From contig QFNF01000028.1 in assembly GCA_003240755.1 (NCBI GenBank), forward strand, positions 5,077 to 69,076: a DNA stretch of 64,000 nucleotides, read 5' to 3'. Origin of the DNA: Sphingomonas hengshuiensis (GTDB lineage Bacteria; Pseudomonadota; Alphaproteobacteria; Sphingomonadales; Sphingomonadaceae). Below the pieces are notes generated by a model. That model searched no databases, was not told the DNA's origin, and was given only the letters and a program-made list of their open reading frames with translations. This document shows positions 17,585-25,057 of the stretch, piece after piece (the stretch's first letter is position 1; the number at the start of each line of letters is the position of its first letter). The position numbers and the translations under genes are program-made.

Positions 17585-17871
17585 TGCCCGCCATCGTCCT
17601 GCATCGAGCGATGATGGCGGATCACCTCGTCGATGATGAAGCGCAGGAATTTCTCCGAGAATTCGGGGTCGAGATCGGCGTCGCGCGCCAGCGCGCGCAG
17701 TCGCGCGATCTGCGCCTCCTCGCGGCCCGGATCGGCGGGCGGCAGTCCTTCCTCCGCCTTGTAGCGGCCGACCGCCTGCGTCACCTTGAACCGTTCGGCC
17801 AGCAGGAAGACGAGCGCGGCATCGATATTGTCGATGCTCTGGCGAAAGCGTTGCAGCGTCGCGTCGGGCAT
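17581..17871 (-). CDS. Chorismate mutase (AroQ type)
   Basis: A 96-residue all-helical monofunctional chorismate mutase converting chorismate to prephenate for Phe/Tyr synthesis. It has LQRFRQSIDNIDAALVFLLA and ERFKVTQAVGRYKAEEGLPP, containing the arginine and lysine residues of the AroQ active site, then DPGREEAQIARLRALA and FLRFIIDEVIRHHRSMQ. The ATG at 17871 gives the usual short length. Its stop overlaps the GH130 start. Prephenate would feed the tyrC product elsewhere in this window (53.9 kb). Confidence 0.9.
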   Translation of the reverse strand: MPDATLQRFRQSIDNIDAALVFLLAERFKVTQAVGRYKAEEGLPPADPGREEAQIARLRALARDADLDPEFSEKFLRFIIDEVIRHHRSMQDDGGQ

Positions 17872-17988
17872 GGCGTCCTTCTTACAGGCAGGGGTGCCGG
17901 GGGTCCGCTCCTTTCGCGCGACCGGGCGCGTCACGCAACCCCGCCTTTCCCTTGCGTTCGCGTGTCCGAACCGCCACATCGCTGGGGC

Positions 17989-19002
17989 ATGACGGCTACC
18001 CTCCACCGCCTCGACAAGCGGACCGACCCTTCACTCGATCCGCTGATGGCGCTGGTCGCGGACGACATGAACCGTGTCAATGCGGTGATCCTCGACCGGA
18101 TGCAGTCGAAGATTCCGCTGATCCCCGAACTTGCCGGTCATCTGATCGCGGGCGGGGGCAAGCGGATGCGGCCGATGCTGACCCTCGCGTCCGCGCGGCT
18201 GATCGGCTATGGCGGCACGCGCCATCATCTGCTGTCGGCGGCGGTCGAGTTCATCCATACCGCGACGTTGCTGCATGACGACGTGGTCGACGGGTCCGAC
18301 CTGCGCCGCGGCAAGCGCACCGCCAACATCATCTGGGGCAATCCGGCGAGCGTGCTGGTCGGCGACTTCCTGTTTTCCAAGAGCTTCGAACTGATGGTCG
18401 AGGCGGAAAGCCTGAAGGCGCTGCGCGTCCTGTCGGGTGCGTCCGCCGTGATCGCCGAAGGGGAGGTGAACCAGCTCACCGCGATCCGCCGCATCGACAC
18501 GCCCGAGGACCGCTATCTCGACATCATCGGTGCCAAGACCGCCGCGCTGTTCGCCGCCGCCTGCCGCATCGCGGCGATCGTCGCCGACCGCTCGGACGCC
18601 GACGAGGCCGCGCTCGACGCCTATGGCCGCAACCTCGGCATCGCGTTCCAGCTCGTCGACGATGCGATCGATTACGTGTCCGACGCCGATACCATGGGCA
18701 AGGATGCTGGCGACGATTTCCGCGAAGGCAAGATGACGCTGCCGGTCATCCTTGCCTATGCGCGCGGTGACGAAGCGGCACGCGCCTTCTGGCGCGACGC
18801 TGTGTCGGGCAAGCGCGCCGGCGATGCCGATCTGGCGCATGCGATCACGCTGATCCGCTCGACCCGTGCGGTCGACGACACGCTCGCGCGCGCGCGCCAT
18901 TACGGCCAGCGGGCGATCGATGCGCTTGGCGGCTTCGCCAATGGTGCGGCCAAGGATGCGATGATCGAAGCCGTCGAATTCGCGATCCGCCGCGCCTACT
19001 GA
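17989..19002 (+). CDS. ispB: Long-chain polyprenyl diphosphate synthase (octaprenyl/decaprenyl)
   Basis: A 337-residue trans-prenyltransferase that builds the isoprenoid tail of ubiquinone. The first aspartate-rich motif is in TATLLHDDVVDGSDLRRGKR and the second in IAFQLVDDAIDYVSDADTMG; GGGKRMRPML near residue 54 binds diphosphate. The residues before the first DDxxD (AVEFIHTATLL) are small, fitting a long-chain product. The ATG at 17989 is chosen because the domain begins soon after and the upstream in-frame stretch is antisense to chorismate mutase. In sphingomonads the quinone is usually Q-10, but chain length is not readable from sequence. Confidence 0.92.
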   Translation: MTATLHRLDKRTDPSLDPLMALVADDMNRVNAVILDRMQSKIPLIPELAGHLIAGGGKRMRPMLTLASARLIGYGGTRHHLLSAAVEFIHTATLLHDDVVDGSDLRRGKRTANIIWGNPASVLVGDFLFSKSFELMVEAESLKALRVLSGASAVIAEGEVNQLTAIRRIDTPEDRYLDIIGAKTAALFAAACRIAAIVADRSDADEAALDAYGRNLGIAFQLVDDAIDYVSDADTMGKDAGDDFREGKMTLPVILAYARGDEAARAFWRDAVSGKRAGDADLAHAITLIRSTRAVDDTLARARHYGQRAIDALGGFANGAAKDAMIEAVEFAIRRAY

Positions 19003-19113
19003 CCGCCGCGCCGCTGCCGGCGGCGGTCGTTCACCGATTTTTGCGACTATGCCGTTCGACATGGCACCCGTACTCAACGCACGCAGGTGCCGGCTTCGTG
19101 CACTATCGGCCGT

Positions 19114-20142
19114 TCACGCCGCGCGCTTCTCCAGCGCCTGCGCGGCTTCCGCCATCAGCGTCGCAATGATCTCCGCCGCTGGTTCTTCCTTCGTCACCAT
19201 GCCGACCGACTGCCCGGCCATCAGGCTGCCATGCTCGACATCGCCGTCGATCACCGCACGGCGCAGCGCACCTGCCCAATAATGTTCGATCTGCAACTGC
19301 GCCTCGGCCATCGCGACGCCGCCTTCGTCGAGCAACTGCGCCACTTCGCGCTGCTTGGCGGTGAACAACTCGCCCCCGGCATTCTTGAGCGCGCGGACCG
19401 GGATCACCGGCAACCGCGCGTCGATCTGCACGCTCGCCACCGCGTCGCGGGCGGAGGCGCGCAGGAATGCCTTTTTGAACGCCGGATGTGCAACCGATTC
19501 GGTGGCGCAGACGAAGCGCGTGCCGAGCTGTACCCCCGCCGCGCCCATGTCGAGATAGGCGGCGATCGCCTCGCCCCGGCCGATCCCGCCCGCGACGAAC
19601 ACCGGCACCTGTGCGGCGACCTCGGGCAGCATTTCCTGCGCCAGCACGCTGGTGGAGACCGGGCCGATATGGCCACCCGCCTCCATCCCCTCGATCACCA
19701 GCGCATCGGCGCCCGAACGGATCAGCTTCCTGGCCAGCGCCAGCGCGGGGGCGAAGGCGATGACCCTGGCCCCGGTGGCCTTGATCGCCTCCAGCGACCC
19801 CTTGGGCGGCAGGCCGCCGGCCAGCACGACATGCGTGACCCGGTGCCGTCCGCACACCTCGATCAGGTCGAACAGCGCCGGGTGCATGGTGATGAGGTTC
19901 ACCCCGAACGGCCTGTCGGTCAGCGCCCTGGTCCCCGCGATCTCGGCATCGAGCAGCTCGGGGGTCATCGCGCCGCAGGCGATGACGCCGAACCCGCCGG
20001 CGTTGGAGATGGCGGCGACGAGGTTACGCTCGCTCACCCACGACATCGCCCCGCACAGGATCGCGGTCCTGGAGCCGAGAAAGTCACAGCCACGCGCCAT
20101 GCGGCGCTCAAGGCGCTCGGCGCCGGTCGAAGCGTTGGTCAT
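19114..20142 (-). CDS. Nitronate monooxygenase / FabK-like FMN enzyme
   Basis: A 342-residue TIM-barrel flavoprotein of the 2-nitropropane dioxygenase family. It has CGAMSWVSERNLVAAISNAG and GFGVIACG at the N-terminus (FMN phosphate region), EAGGHIGPVSTSVLAQEMLP near residue 154 and VFVAGGIGRGEAIAAYLDMG followed by AAGVQLGTRFV near 195-210. The histidine in EAGGHIG fits nitronate monooxygenases. The family oxidises alkyl nitronates or, in FabK, reduces enoyl-ACP; the lack of a fatty-acid gene context favours the former. It is convergent with the polyprenyl synthase gene. Confidence 0.85.
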   Translation of the reverse strand: MTNASTGAERLERRMARGCDFLGSRTAILCGAMSWVSERNLVAAISNAGGFGVIACGAMTPELLDAEIAGTRALTDRPFGVNLITMHPALFDLIEVCGRHRVTHVVLAGGLPPKGSLEAIKATGARVIAFAPALALARKLIRSGADALVIEGMEAGGHIGPVSTSVLAQEMLPEVAAQVPVFVAGGIGRGEAIAAYLDMGAAGVQLGTRFVCATESVAHPAFKKAFLRASARDAVASVQIDARLPVIPVRALKNAGGELFTAKQREVAQLLDEGGVAMAEAQLQIEHYWAGALRRAVIDGDVEHGSLMAGQSVGMVTKEEPAAEIIATLMAEAAQALEKRAA

Positions 20143-20186
20143 TGCCCCGCCTAGCGCGGGCGGGCGGCTTCGGGCAAGCAGGGACG

Positions 20187-20606
20187 ATGATGCGACAGGA
20201 ACATGGTGAGCTGACCGTCACCACCAACGGACAGGGGCTGGTGCTCATCACCGGACAGGTGCGGCACTGGGTCGATGCGACCGGCATCGCCAGCGGGCTG
20301 CTGACGCTGTTCTGCCGCCACAGCTCGGCATCGCTGCTGGTGCAGGAGAATGCCAGCGAGGCGGCGCGGGACGACCTGGAACGCTATTTCCGCCATATCG
20401 CGCCCGAAAGCGACCGCTATGCCCATGACGAGGAAGGCCCGGACGACATGCCCGCGCATCTGCGCACCGCGCTGACCGATACGTCGCTGTCGATTCCGGT
20501 GATCGGCCACCGCCCGGTGCTGGGCACGTGGCAGGGCATCTACCTGTTCGAACACCGTCGCGCCGCGCACCGGCGGCGCGTGGCGGTCCACCTGCTAGGC
20601 GAATAA
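20187..20606 (+). CDS. YjbQ family protein (UPF0047)
   Basis: A 139-residue small cytoplasmic protein. It has GLLTLFCRHSSASLLVQENA near residue 36, DLERYFRHIAPE, the histidine-containing DRYAHDEEGPDDMPAHLRTA near 76, and PVLGTWQGIYLFEHR near 112. These are hallmark motifs of YjbQ/UPF0047, reported to have weak thiamine-phosphate-synthase-like activity. ATG codons at 20187 and 20190 are adjacent; either could be used. It is convergent with lysC across a short perfect hairpin. Confidence 0.88.
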   Translation: MMRQEHGELTVTTNGQGLVLITGQVRHWVDATGIASGLLTLFCRHSSASLLVQENASEAARDDLERYFRHIAPESDRYAHDEEGPDDMPAHLRTALTDTSLSIPVIGHRPVLGTWQGIYLFEHRRAAHRRRVAVHLLGE

Positions 20607-20628
20607 TCCTCCCCATGAATGGGGAGGA
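20607..20628. terminator. Bidirectional hairpin between yjbQ and lysC
   Basis: TCCTCCCCAT (20607-20616) and ATGGGGAGGA (20619-20628) form a perfect inverted repeat between convergent genes, immediately after the yjbQ stop and 4 bp before the lysC stop. It probably ends transcription from both sides. The TCCTCCCC/GGGGAGGA core recurs at 62334-62409. Confidence 0.55.
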
Positions 20629-20632
20629 GCTT

Positions 20633-21892
20633 CTACCCCTCCGCGTCCAGCCCATAGGCCGTGTGCAGCACGCGCACCGCCAGTTCGGTATAATCCTCCT
20701 CGATCAGCACGCTGACCTTGATCTCCGACGTGGTGATCGCCTGGATGTTGATGCCGCGCTCGGCCAGCGCGGTGAACATGGTGGACGCGACGCCGGCATG
20801 GCTGCGCATGCCGACGCCCACCACCGAGATCTTGGCGACGCGGGTGTCGTGGAGCAGCTTCTGATAGCCGATGTCGCCGCTCGCCTTGTCGAGCGTGTCG
20901 AGCGCGCGGGCCAGTTCGGCGGCGGGCACGGTAAAGGTCACGTCGGTCGATCCCGCCGAATGGGCGATGTTCTGGACGATCATGTCGACGTTGATGCCCG
21001 CGGCCGCCAGCGGCGCGAAGATCGACGCGACCGCGCCGGGACGGTCGGGTACCGCGACCAGCGTGATCTTCGCCTCGTTCTTGTCGTGGGCGATACCGGT
21101 GATGAGCTGCCGTTCCATGTCCGTCACTTCCTCTTCGCCGACGATCAGCGTGCCACGATAACCGTCCTCGTCGCGGGTATCGTCGAACGACGACAGCACC
21201 CGCACGCGGACCTTTTCCTTCATTGCCAGCCCGACCGAGCGGGTCTGGAGCACCTTTGCCCCGACCGAGGCGAGCTCGAGCATTTCCTCATACGTCACCC
21301 GCGCCAGCTTGCGCGCGCGCGGCACGATGCGCGGGTCGGTGGTATAGACGCCGTCGACATCGGTGTAGATGTCGCAGCGATCGGCCTGCATCGCCGCCGC
21401 CATCGCCACCGCCGACGTGTCCGACCCGCCGCGACCCAGCGTGGTGATGCGGTGGTCGTCGGTCACGCCCTGGAATCCGGGGATCACCGCCACCTCGCCG
21501 CGCGACAGCGATTCGTCAAGCGCGGTGGTGTCGATCGATTCGATCCGGGCGGTCGCATGGGCGTCGGTGGTGCGGATCGGCAGTTGCCAGCCCAGCCACG
21601 ACCGCGCCGGCACGCCGATCGCCTGCAGCGCGATCGCCAGCAGCCCGCTGGTCACTTGTTCGCCCGACGACACCACCGCGTCATATTCGCGCGGGTCGTA
21701 CAGTGCGGACGCTTCCCGGCAGAAGCCGACCAGCCGGTCGGTGTCGCCGGCCATCGCCGACACCACCACCGCGACCTCGTTGCCGGCCTCCACCTCGCGC
21801 TTCACGCGCGCGGCGACGCTGCGAATACGTTCGATCCCCGCCATCGAGGTGCCACCGAACTTCATCACGATCCGCGCCATGCGTTTTGCCAT
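20633..21892 (-). CDS. lysC: Aspartate kinase
   Basis: A 419-residue enzyme phosphorylating aspartate, the first step to Lys, Thr, Met and diaminopimelate. The kinase domain has IVMKFGGTSMAGIERIRSVA at the N-terminus, VVSSGEQVTSGLLAIALQ near residue 73, GRGGSDTSAVAMAAAMQA near 154 and YTDVDGVYTTDPR near 176. The C-terminal third holds two ACT regulatory domains (for example ITLVAVPDRPGAVASIFAPL and ISVVGVGMRSHAGVASTMFT), so allosteric feedback by lysine and/or threonine is likely. The ATG at 21892 has AAGGA just upstream; 21880 (MARIVMKF) is an alternative. It diverges from ubiG. Confidence 0.95.
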   Translation of the reverse strand: MAKRMARIVMKFGGTSMAGIERIRSVAARVKREVEAGNEVAVVVSAMAGDTDRLVGFCREASALYDPREYDAVVSSGEQVTSGLLAIALQAIGVPARSWLGWQLPIRTTDAHATARIESIDTTALDESLSRGEVAVIPGFQGVTDDHRITTLGRGGSDTSAVAMAAAMQADRCDIYTDVDGVYTTDPRIVPRARKLARVTYEEMLELASVGAKVLQTRSVGLAMKEKVRVRVLSSFDDTRDEDGYRGTLIVGEEEVTDMERQLITGIAHDKNEAKITLVAVPDRPGAVASIFAPLAAAGINVDMIVQNIAHSAGSTDVTFTVPAAELARALDTLDKASGDIGYQKLLHDTRVAKISVVGVGMRSHAGVASTMFTALAERGINIQAITTSEIKVSVLIEEDYTELAVRVLHTAYGLDAEG

Positions 21893-21958
21893 TCATCCTT
21901 GGGGGGAATGGCGGCGGCTGATAGGAGAGCGCCATGACGAACGCAAGCAAGCTCGGCG

Positions 21959-22594
21959 ATGCTGCATCGGCTGAACCCGGTGCGGCTGGGCTTCGTCCGC
22001 GCCGCGATCGATTCGCACTGGGGCAGCGATGCGACCGGATTCACGCCGCTGACCGGCCGGACCGTGCTCGACATGGGGTGCGGTGCCGGATTGCTCGCCG
22101 AACCGCTCGCGCGCCTTGGCGGACAGGTGACGGGTGTCGATGCCGCGCCCGAGAATGTCGGTGCCGCCGCCGCGCATGCGGCAGCGAGCGGCCTGTCGAT
22201 CGCGTATCTGGCGGGCGGGGTGGAGGCGATCGCCGGCCGGCGGTTCGACCTGGTCACGTCGCTGGAGGTGATCGAGCATGTCGCCGACCCCGCCGCGTTC
22301 GCGCGCGGGCTGGCCGATGCGGTGGCGCCCGGCGGGCTGCTGGTCGTCTCGACGCCCAACCGCACCGCGCTGTCGCGCCTCGCGATGATCGCGGTGGGGG
22401 AGGGGCTGGGCATGATCCCGCGCGGCACCCATGACTGGGACCGGTTCCTTACCCCTGACGAACTGACCGCGCATCTGCGCGCCGCGGGCATGACCGTCTC
22501 GCCGCCCAGCGGCCTCGCCTTCTCCGCCGCCCGCGGCTTCACCCTGTCGGACGATATCTCGCTCGACTATTTCCTGACGGCGACGCGGGGCTGA
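21959..22594 (+). CDS. ubiG: Ubiquinone O-methyltransferase, apparently N-terminally shortened
   Basis: A 211-residue SAM methyltransferase for the two O-methylations of ubiquinone synthesis. It opens AMLHRLNPVRLGFVRAAIDS, matching the UbiG block that normally follows a WWDP-containing N-terminus. Motif I is VLDMGCGAGLLAEPLARLGG, then LVTSLEVIEHVADPAAFARG and the RGTHDWDRFLTPDEL block. The usual 30-40 residues before MLH are absent: in frame there are only TQASSA codons upstream, then a stop at 21935. An ATG at 21934 is in another frame. It may still be active, but the loss is unusual. Only 66 bp separate it from lysC. Confidence 0.82.
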   Translation: MLHRLNPVRLGFVRAAIDSHWGSDATGFTPLTGRTVLDMGCGAGLLAEPLARLGGQVTGVDAAPENVGAAAAHAAASGLSIAYLAGGVEAIAGRRFDLVTSLEVIEHVADPAAFARGLADAVAPGGLLVVSTPNRTALSRLAMIAVGEGLGMIPRGTHDWDRFLTPDELTAHLRAAGMTVSPPSGLAFSAARGFTLSDDISLDYFLTATRG

Positions 22595-22676
22595 CCGCGC
22601 GGGGTCCGCGATCGGCCTGGCCGATGCCCCGGCGACGGGGGTTTTCGCGGACGGCAGGCTCCCCCATCTCGGTGGC

Positions 22677-23117
22677 ATGACCGATCCGCTCGCACGCTTC
22701 GTCGACGCCCAGCGCGACAGCCATGCCACCGCCCTTGCCGAACTGCGCGCCGGGGCGAAGCGCAGCCATTGGATGTGGTTCGTCTTTCCGCAGATCGCCG
22801 GTCTCGGGTCGAGCGCGATGGCGCGTCGCTATGCCATCGCCGGCCGGGCGGAGGCGCAGGCCTATCTCGCGCATCCCTTGCTGGCCGCGCGGCTGGTCGA
22901 GGCAGCCGACGCGCTGCTGGCGCATCGCGACCGCGACATCGATGCCATGCTCGGTGCGGTCGACGCGATGAAGCTGCGCTCGTCGATGACGCTGTTCGAG
23001 GCGGCATCGGACGGAAGCCAGCCGGTCTTCGCCGCGATCCTCGACACCTTCTACAGCGGTCGGCGCGACCCGGCGACGCTTTCCCGGCTACGGGATCGGC
23101 CGCCGCCCGCCGGCTGA
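22677..23117 (+). CDS. DUF1810 domain protein
   Basis: A 146-residue protein covering the whole DUF1810 family: LARFVDAQRDSHATALAELR, then GAKRSHWMWFVFPQIAGLG, MARRYAIAGRAEAQAYLAHP, and LRSSMTLFEAASDGSQPVFA. Length is normal and there is no signal or membrane segment, so it is cytoplasmic. Function is not established to my knowledge. It stands alone 82 bp after ubiG and is convergent with the sugar dehydrogenase gene. Confidence 0.9.
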   Translation: MTDPLARFVDAQRDSHATALAELRAGAKRSHWMWFVFPQIAGLGSSAMARRYAIAGRAEAQAYLAHPLLAARLVEAADALLAHRDRDIDAMLGAVDAMKLRSSMTLFEAASDGSQPVFAAILDTFYSGRRDPATLSRLRDRPPPAG

Positions 23118-23155
23118 ACCCCGTCCTTCAACGGGCAGGTTCGATCCGCCGGTGC

Positions 23156-24310
23156 TCACCTGCGCGGCGTGAGCTTCAGCAGCTTCGCGTTGCTCCCGTC
23201 CTGCAGCACCCAGATCGCACCGTCCGGCCCTTCCTCGACCTCGCGGATGCGGGCGTTCATCGGCCACTGGTCGCCCTTGGCCGCATTGGTGCCATCGACG
23301 TCGACGCGCACCAGCGCCTCGCTCGACAGCCCGCCGATGAACAGGTCGCCGGCCCATTGCGGGAACAGCTTGCCCGAATAGACCATCAGCCCGCCGGGCG
23401 AGATCACCGGGTTCCACGCCACCTTGGGCGCTTCGAGGTCCGGGCGGGTCGCATGGCGCGGGATCGGGCGGCCGTCATAATGATCGCCCTCCGACACCAG
23501 CGGATAGCCGTAGTTCCTGCCCGCGACGATCAGGTTGACCTCGTCGCCGCCCTTCGGCCCCATTTCCTGTTCCCACAGATTTCCCTGTCGATCGAACGCG
23601 ATGCCGAGCAGGTTGCGATGGCCGTACGACCACACCGCCGGGTGGAAGCCCCTGGCGGTCAGTCCCGGATCGCCGGCCGGCTGCCCGTCCAGCGTCAGGC
23701 GCAGCACCTTGCCCAGCGTCGCCCTGGGGTCCTGCGCCGGATCGAATTTCTGTCGCTCGCCATTGGTGAAGAACAGGTGCCGCCCGTCGGGGGCAAAGGC
23801 GATGCGGCCCGAATAATGGCCATCGCCGCTGACGAACGGCGTCGCGCGGAACAGCTCGCCGATCCCCGTCACCCGGTTGCCGTCGAGCACGCCGCGCGCC
23901 AGCACCACGCCCTTGCCGCCGTTACCCGCGACCGAATAGCTCAGATATACGCGCCGGCTGCTGGCGAAGTCGGGGGCGAGGACCACATCCATCAACCCGC
24001 CCTGTCCGGCCGAATCGACCGGGATCGTCGCCGCCGTCGTGCGCTGCGCTCCATCGGCGCTGACCAGCAGCAGCGTACCGCCCTTTTCCGTCACCAGCAT
24101 GCGCCCGTCGGGCAGGAAGGTCATGGCCCATGGCGCGTTGAACGTCGCGACCTCCCGAGTCGCGAACGGTACGCCGCCGGCCGTCGCGCCAGGCGTCGGC
24201 GCGGGAGTCGCGGTGGGGGCGGGCGATACCGTTCCCGGCGCGTCGCTGCCGCCACCGTTGCACGCGACCAGCAACATCGCGGCGGGAATCAGCGCATGGA
24301 ACGGCAGCAT
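23156..24310 (-). CDS. PQQ-type sugar dehydrogenase lipoprotein (glucose/sorbosone family)
   Basis: A 384-residue exported beta-propeller. The N-terminus MLPFHALIPAAMLLVACNGG is a lipoprotein signal with lipobox LVAC. A Thr/Pro/Ala-rich linker (about 30-50) leads to the propeller: FNAPWAMTFLPDGRMLVTEK, GGLMDVVLAPDFASSRRVYL, YSGRIAFAPDGRHLFFTNGE, WSYGHRNLLGIAFDRQGNLW, EQEMGPKGGDEVNLIVAGRN and YGYPLVSEG. These match the GSDH/YliI (Asd) family, some of which use PQQ to oxidise aldoses. No pqq genes are in the window. The start at 24310 places the signal peptide at the N-terminus. The true substrate is unknown. Confidence 0.87.
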   Translation of the reverse strand: MLPFHALIPAAMLLVACNGGGSDAPGTVSPAPTATPAPTPGATAGGVPFATREVATFNAPWAMTFLPDGRMLVTEKGGTLLLVSADGAQRTTAATIPVDSAGQGGLMDVVLAPDFASSRRVYLSYSVAGNGGKGVVLARGVLDGNRVTGIGELFRATPFVSGDGHYSGRIAFAPDGRHLFFTNGERQKFDPAQDPRATLGKVLRLTLDGQPAGDPGLTARGFHPAVWSYGHRNLLGIAFDRQGNLWEQEMGPKGGDEVNLIVAGRNYGYPLVSEGDHYDGRPIPRHATRPDLEAPKVAWNPVISPGGLMVYSGKLFPQWAGDLFIGGLSSEALVRVDVDGTNAAKGDQWPMNARIREVEEGPDGAIWVLQDGSNAKLLKLTPRR

Positions 24311-24381
24311 CGGCAAATCCTCTCGATAGGGCGTGATTGCCGGCGGCAACGCGCCGGCCGGCATGGTCGATCCGGTGGCCC

Positions 24382-24410
24382 TTGCCGACACCGGTAATTT
24401 TCCATATATG
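24382..24410 (+). promoter_or_regulatory. Candidate promoter of the rimP-nusA-infB operon
   Basis: TTGCCG (24382-24387) and TATATG (24405-24410) with an ideal 17-bp spacer, about 86 bp upstream of rimP and in the only sizeable gap ahead of the operon. A GCCGGTTCC/GGGACCGGC hairpin lies in the predicted leader, downstream of the promoter. Confidence 0.6.
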
Positions 24411-24495
24411 GGCGGTGCTTCCTCGACATCGTCAACATGCCGAGGCCGGTTCCGACAGGGACCGGCGGCGAAGCGGCGTGATGCAGGGAGACGGC

Positions 24496-25056
24496 ATGGC
24501 GGATATCGCCGAACTGACGCGATTGATCGAACCGGAGGCGCAGGCGCTGGGCTTTGCGCTCGTGCGCGTGAAGATGTTCGGCGGCAAGTCGGACCCGACG
24601 CTGCAGGTGATGGCCGAACGGCCCGACACGCGCCAGCTTACCATCGACGACTGTGCCGAACTGTCGCGCCGCATTTCCGACCTGCTCGACGAGAATGATC
24701 CGATCGAGGAGGCGTACCGGCTGGAGGTTTCGTCGCCCGGCATCGACCGGCCGCTGACGCGCCTTGCCGATTACGACGACTGGAAGGGGTTCGAGGCGCG
24801 CGTGACGCTCGATGCGCCGGTCGACAGCCGCAAGCAGTTGACCGGCATCCTGCTGGGAACGACCGGCGATCAGGTCGGCATCGACGTGCGCAAGCACAGG
24901 GCGATGACCGTGCCCTTCGCCGCGATCATCGACGCGAAGCTCATCATCACCGACGCCTTGCTCAAGGCGACCGCGCCCCTCTCCGCCGAGGGTGCGGAGG
25001 AATATGAAGACGAACCGGCCGACGACGAACCGGCTGACGCAGAAGGACAGAACTGA
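24496..25056 (+). CDS. rimP: Ribosome maturation factor RimP
   Basis: A 186-residue 30S assembly factor. It shows the two RimP domains: MADIAELTRLIEPEAQALGF through LTIDDCAELSRRISDLLDE and AYRLEVSSPGIDRPLTRLAD (the diagnostic EVSSPGIDRPL), then the SH3-like C-terminal part KQLTGILLGTTGDQVGIDVR. The C-terminus is acidic (EEYEDEPADDEPADAEGQN). AGGGAG at 24484-24489 supports the ATG at 24496. It heads the classic rimP-nusA-infB operon; nusA starts 1 bp after its stop. Confidence 0.95.
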   Translation: MADIAELTRLIEPEAQALGFALVRVKMFGGKSDPTLQVMAERPDTRQLTIDDCAELSRRISDLLDENDPIEEAYRLEVSSPGIDRPLTRLADYDDWKGFEARVTLDAPVDSRKQLTGILLGTTGDQVGIDVRKHRAMTVPFAAIIDAKLIITDALLKATAPLSAEGAEEYEDEPADDEPADAEGQN

Positions 25057-25057
25057 C

